DNA from: an uncultured Acetobacter sp.
Lineage (GTDB): Bacteria > Pseudomonadota > Alphaproteobacteria > Acetobacterales > Acetobacteraceae
DNA: 9,890 nucleotides
Direction of reading: 5' to 3'
Assembly (NCBI GenBank): GCA_937900755.1
Contig: CALCDN010000235.1
Span: forward strand, 1 to 9,890
A program made the position numbers and the translations under genes. The notes beneath the pieces are model-generated. The model ran no database searches. It was not told the DNA's origin and saw nothing but the letters and a program-made list of their open reading frames with translations. Position 1 is the stretch's first letter. Each line of letters opens with the position of its first letter. Below, one piece after another: positions 7,200-9,890 of the stretch.

Positions 7200-7293
7200 C
7201 ACAGACGCCCTGAAAAAACGAAGTGCGCAATAGGGGCCTGCTCCCCTGTTCCGCCGCTTCCCCTTGATCCGCCTTTGGCGTAAGGATTGCGTT

Positions 7294-7983
7294 ATGTCTT
7301 TACTTGCATCCCTTAAACTTGTTGTGGCACGCCCCCACCCCGAAGCACGCCCGTTTTTGCTGGCCTCCGGTGCCGTGTCCGCCGTGTCCTACCTGCTTGG
7401 CCGCAAGCTGCGCTGCCCCAAACTGCGCCTGCTTGGCCATGCCAGCACGGGGTTTTTTAGCTTTTGCCTCTATTTTTTCCGTGACCCGGAGCGCGTAACG
7501 CCTGCCCGCAACGATGTGGCCGTGGCACCGGCGGATGGGCATATTGTGTCCATTGAAAAAATTGCTCCTCCCAAGGAACTGGGCATGGGGGAAACCCCCG
7601 TATGGCGGGTCGCTACCTTCCTGTCGGTTCTGGATGTGCATGTGAACCGCATGCCCGCGGCAGGGACGGTCACACGCATTGCCTACCATCCCGGCCTGTT
7701 CCTGAACGCCAGCCTGGACAAGGCATCCGAGCAGAATGAACGCAACGCGCTCAGCCTGACCCTGCCTGATGGCCGTATGCTCGCTGTGGTCCAGATCGCA
7801 GGGCTGGTTGCACGCCGGATTGTCTGCTCCGTAACCGAAGGCATGCAGATGGAGGCGGGAGAACGCTTTGGCCTGATCCGCTTTGGCTCACGCACGGACC
7901 TGTATCTGCCACCCGGTGTTGAACCCCTTGTGGCGGTAGGCCAGACCATGGTCGGTGGCGAAACCGTCATGGCGCGTCTCTGA
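7294..7983 (+). CDS. psd: phosphatidylserine decarboxylase, short PSD-A type
   Basis: The product removes CO2 from phosphatidylserine to give phosphatidylethanolamine at the inner membrane. It is a self-processing pyruvoyl enzyme of 229 residues, the short form common in Alphaproteobacteria rather than the roughly 320-residue E. coli form. Two hydrophobic stretches near the N-terminus (about 21-36 and 47-62) fit membrane attachment. Conserved elements are FFRDPER, APADGH (D81), DVHVNR (H116), and RFGSR with the cleavage site G198-S199. Cleavage would leave a C-terminal alpha chain of about 31 residues starting at the pyruvoyl group. ATG 7294 is preferred over the in-frame TTG at 7264 because TAAGGA (7281-7286) sits 7 bases before it. 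The pssA frame begins inside the end of this gene, so the pair is probably translated from one message and makes the two successive steps of PE synthesis. Confidence 0.95.
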   Translation: MSLLASLKLVVARPHPEARPFLLASGAVSAVSYLLGRKLRCPKLRLLGHASTGFFSFCLYFFRDPERVTPARNDVAVAPADGHIVSIEKIAPPKELGMGETPVWRVATFLSVLDVHVNRMPAAGTVTRIAYHPGLFLNASLDKASEQNERNALSLTLPDGRMLAVVQIAGLVARRIVCSVTEGMQMEAGERFGLIRFGSRTDLYLPPGVEPLVAVGQTMVGGETVMARL

Positions 7984-8881
7984 CAAGCCCGTGACACTTC
8001 CCGCACCAACACCTCCCCCGGCAGCCCTCCCCGAACCCAGGGACACCCCGCGCCAGCGCAACCGCAAGCGCCGTGTGCGCAACAAGAGCCGGGGACCATC
8101 CTTTAACCGCCTGATCCCCAACATCTTGACAATGCTGGGGCTTTGCGCGGGCCTGACCGGTATGCGCTTTGCCATTGAGGGGCGTTTTCAGGCGGCGGCG
8201 GCGGCCCTGCTTATTTCCGCCTTCATAGACGGGCTGGATGGGCGCATTGCCCGCATGTTGCGCGGCGCCACGCGGTTTGGCGCGGAGTTTGACAGTCTTT
8301 CGGACTTTTTGTGCTTTGGCGTGGCTCCGTCCTTCCTGCTGTATTTCTGGGCGATAAAGGACAGTAATCGCTACGCTTTTCTGCCCTGCCTGCTGTTTAC
8401 CGTCTGCATGGCGCTCAGGCTTGCGCGCTTTAACGCCAACCTGGATGGTGAAGAGCTTAAACCCAAATACGCCAGCAACTTTTTTACTGGCGTCCCCGCG
8501 CCCGCAGGCGCCGGGCTGGCACTTTTCCCGCTATTTCTGGGGCTGGAAGCGCAAAAACTGGGCATAGACTGGCTGTACAACCTGACCCGCCTGCCCTGGC
8601 TGCCGGACTTTACACTCACCAGCACGGCCCTGCTTTTAGTGTCCACCCTGCCGGTCTGGTCGTTTAAAAACTTCAAGGTTCCCGCGCAGTTTGTTCTGCC
8701 CCTTATGCTGGGCACGGGCATTTACGCCGTTATTCTGGTCGCCGACCCGTGGGCGGCACTGGCTGCCGCGGGTGTGATCTACATGGTTTTGCTACCCATA
8801 AGCCGCCGCAGTTTTCTCAAACTGAAAAAAGCGGCGGAAGACCTGCAAAAAGATGATATTGAAACGCCCTCACCCCCCTGA
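7955..8881 (+). CDS. pssA: CDP-diacylglycerol--serine O-phosphatidyltransferase
   Basis: This integral membrane enzyme makes phosphatidylserine from CDP-diacylglycerol and serine, supplying the substrate for Psd next door. The diagnostic CDP-alcohol phosphotransferase motif is intact: D95-G-R-I-A-R100, eight residues, G109, then D113 and D117. Several hydrophobic segments follow (about 118-133, 141-156, 184-197, 222-235, 246-262 and 266-281), giving the usual multi-pass topology. The N-terminus before about residue 50 is Pro-rich and then strongly basic (RQRNRKRRVRNKSR), and the C-terminus is hydrophilic. The start is uncertain. GTG 7955 overlaps psd by 29 bases; GTG 7991 just after the psd stop would give 296 residues; neither has a clear ribosome site. 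Tight packing suggests coupled translation with psd. The stop codon lies inside the terminator hairpin shared with the convergent gene. Confidence 0.95.
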   Translation: MAKPSWRVSDKPVTLPAPTPPPAALPEPRDTPRQRNRKRRVRNKSRGPSFNRLIPNILTMLGLCAGLTGMRFAIEGRFQAAAAALLISAFIDGLDGRIARMLRGATRFGAEFDSLSDFLCFGVAPSFLLYFWAIKDSNRYAFLPCLLFTVCMALRLARFNANLDGEELKPKYASNFFTGVPAPAGAGLALFPLFLGLEAQKLGIDWLYNLTRLPWLPDFTLTSTALLLVSTLPVWSFKNFKVPAQFVLPLMLGTGIYAVILVADPWAALAAAGVIYMVLLPISRRSFLKLKKAAEDLQKDDIETPSPP

Positions 8882-8897
8882 GGGCGTTTCCTTTTTT
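8861..8897. terminator. hairpin terminator shared by pssA and the convergent gene, containing both stop codons
   Basis: A perfect 12-base stem GAAACGCCCTCA (8861-8872) / TGAGGGCGTTTC (8879-8890) encloses a CCCCCC loop. Six T residues (8892-8897) follow on the plus strand. On the minus strand the stem is followed after ten bases by TTTTT, so termination may work both ways, more strongly for pssA. The innermost stem bases are TGA on both strands: 8879-8881 stops pssA and 8872-8870 stops the minus-strand gene. Confidence 0.92.
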
Positions 8898-9367
8898 CCG
8901 CGACCCGCAGCACTTCCCAACAAGGAACACAGGCCGTTCAGAACGTCCTGCGGGCTGGGTGGGCAGCCTGTAATGGCCAGGTCGACCGACACGCGGCGCT
9001 CCAGCCCCCCCATGACCGCATAATTTTCGCTGAACACGCCACCATCGAGCGCGCAGGCGCCAATACTGATAATGCCTTTGGGGTTTGGCATAGCCTCCCA
9101 TGCCGCCTGCAAGACAGGCGCCATGGTGCGGGTCAGCGGGCCAGTCACCAGCAGGACATCGGCCGCACGGGGGGAGGAGACAAACCCGAACCCCGCGCCC
9201 TGCATGTCGTAGGGCAGGCTGGTCATGGCCTGTAACTCCATGCCACACCCACCACAGCCCCCCGTATCCACATGAAAAAGCAGCAGCGGCCAGCGCGGAC
9301 CAAGGGGTTTGCGTTTTAGCCGCCCTCTCCAGAACGCTGTGTTCATGACAGCACGGATCAGCCCCAT
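8870..9367 (-). CDS. NuoB / group 4 hydrogenase small-subunit-like protein
   Basis: This 165-residue protein belongs to the NADH-quinone oxidoreductase 20 kDa (NuoB/HycG) family. It carries the 4Fe4S cluster that passes electrons next to the large subunit. All four cluster cysteines are present: C38 and C41 in GGCGGCGMEL, C105 in IGACALDGG and C135 in ITGCPPSPQ. The CxxC spacing is that of membrane-bound hydrogenases (HycG/EchC); NuoB of complex I has adjacent CC. RAADVLLVTGPLT is also typical. No signal peptide is expected; the protein should sit on the cytoplasmic face of a membrane module. It begins 36 bases after the large-subunit-like gene and is the last gene of that minus-strand operon, ending in the shared hairpin. 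The ATG at 9367 follows a modest GGCGGGG. It could be annotated simply as an NADH-quinone oxidoreductase subunit B family protein. Confidence 0.9.
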   Translation of the reverse strand: MGLIRAVMNTAFWRGRLKRKPLGPRWPLLLFHVDTGGCGGCGMELQAMTSLPYDMQGAGFGFVSSPRAADVLLVTGPLTRTMAPVLQAAWEAMPNPKGIISIGACALDGGVFSENYAVMGGLERRVSVDLAITGCPPSPQDVLNGLCSLLGSAAGRGKKETPSGG

Positions 9368-9403
9368 AACAGCCCCGCCTTGTGCGTGTTCATTCCTGTA
9401 TCC

Positions 9404-9890
9404 CTACCCATCCAGCGCCGCCGCGTTCACACCCAGCGAGCAGGCCAGTAACGCCACATCCTCCGCCGCATGGCCGGGCAGGGCCTGTTCAAACACCAGC
9501 AAGGCCGCTGTTTCGGGTTTGCGGCAAAAGGCTTCCGCCACCCGGCCATGCGCCAGACGCACCCAGTAGAGCACTCCGCCCCACGGCCCTTCCACCAGGC
9601 CTGTGCCTTCCCCGTCCTGCATGGACAAAGGCACAACGCCACTGGGAGCAAGCCCTATGCGGGCCGAGGCAAGATCGAGTATCCGCAGGCTTTCCTCCAT
9701 CTCGTCCAGCAAAAGCAGGGCGCGGTCTTCCGCCGTGCCATTCTGCCTGCCCGAGGTATAGCGCCACAATCCGTCATATGCTGGCATCATGCGCCTGCCA
9801 TCGCAGTCCCAGCCTGCGGCACGGGCTACCGGGCCATCCAGGCCTATACGCTCCAGGTCATCCGCGCGCACCCCGCCCCCCCCCCCCCAC
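9404..9890 (-). CDS. C-terminal part of a NuoD / hydrogenase large-subunit-like protein (partial; Ehr-like)
   Basis: The frame enters from the right edge and ends at TAG 9406-9404, giving about 160 visible residues. LERIGLDGPVARAAG, the following PAYD, LLLLDEMEESLRIL and GEGTGLVEGPWGGVLYWVRL match the pattern of the C-terminal part of group 4 hydrogenase large subunits and NuoD (GPVARASG, Y-x-x-Y/D, VEGxRGxxLxWL). True [NiFe] hydrogenases end with DPCxxC, whose cysteines bind nickel. Here the corresponding end is LLACSLGVNAAALDG, without that motif. The enzyme therefore should not bind a NiFe centre and is better compared with energy-converting-hydrogenase-related (Ehr) complexes or NuoD. An internal GTG at 9871 should not be taken as the start, because the frame stays open to the edge through a G13 run coding for glycines. 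The N-terminal cysteine motif lies outside the window. It pairs with the small-subunit-like gene downstream. Confidence 0.82.
   Translation of the reverse strand, partial: WGGGGGVRADDLERIGLDGPVARAAGWDCDGRRMMPAYDGLWRYTSGRQNGTAEDRALLLLDEMEESLRILDLASARIGLAPSGVVPLSMQDGEGTGLVEGPWGGVLYWVRLAHGRVAEAFCRKPETAALLVFEQALPGHAAEDVALLACSLGVNAAALDG
9876..9888. repeat. C13/G13 homopolymer in the large-subunit-like gene
   Basis: Thirteen C on the plus strand read as G13 on the coding strand and encode glycines just before the conserved C-terminal region. This is the longest homopolymer in the window and lies 2 bases from the window edge. It may be a slippage-prone coding tract or a place where assembly is unreliable. 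Confidence 0.85.

Noticed and set aside
4488..7202. Several long minus-strand frames opposite alaS
   Set aside because: alaS is complete and unmistakable across the whole span, and the antisense translations are low-complexity with no domain.
7232..7247. AGGGG/CCCCT hairpin between alaS and psd as a terminator
   Set aside because: The stem is only five bases and no T-run follows, so it is not called as an intrinsic terminator.

Overview
The window looks like ordinary chromosomal DNA of an alphaproteobacterium, most likely an acetic acid bacterium (Acetobacteraceae). The evidence is GC-rich coding sequence, a shikimate kinase fused to 3-dehydroquinate synthase (AroKB, an arrangement known from Acetobacter/Gluconobacter relatives), a short PSD-A type phosphatidylserine decarboxylase next to pssA, and a hydrogenase-like membrane complex at the right edge. 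This taxonomic reading is inference from protein character; no search was run.

Layout, left to right. At 1-230 (minus) lies the start of a membrane-anchored Ala/Pro/Val-rich protein that runs off the left edge, divergent from aroKB (296-2026, plus). A 348-base AT-richer gap (2027-2374) with several small palindromes precedes an OmpA-type outer-membrane protein (2375-3490), which ends in a strong hairpin terminator. The next 350 bases hold no intact gene. They do hold a decayed second copy of the 3' end of that ompA gene, including its reading-frame signature and downstream sequence (about 3696-3865). A GtrA-family membrane protein (3905-4402) and alanyl-tRNA synthetase (4554-7199) follow. After them come psd (7294-7983) and pssA (7955-8881), the two consecutive enzymes that make phosphatidylethanolamine from CDP-diacylglycerol; their reading frames overlap.

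The right end is transcribed from the minus strand. It contains a NuoB/hydrogenase-small-subunit-like protein (8870-9367) and the C-terminal part of its NuoD/hydrogenase-large-subunit-like partner (9404 to the edge). The large subunit lacks the C-terminal DPCxxC nickel-ligand motif of true [NiFe] hydrogenases, so the pair looks like the end of an energy-converting-hydrogenase-related (Ehr-like) operon rather than an H2-producing enzyme. The pssA and small-subunit genes converge, overlap by 12 bases, and share one perfect hairpin that contains both stop codons.

Most genes are housekeeping. The parts most worth a second look are the ompA remnant, the Ehr-like pair with a 13-G homopolymer inside the large-subunit frame, the dual-stop terminator, and the palindrome-rich ompA leader. 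I saw no CRISPR array, tRNA, rRNA, insertion sequence or prophage, and nothing that qualifies as a clear new defence or mobile system.
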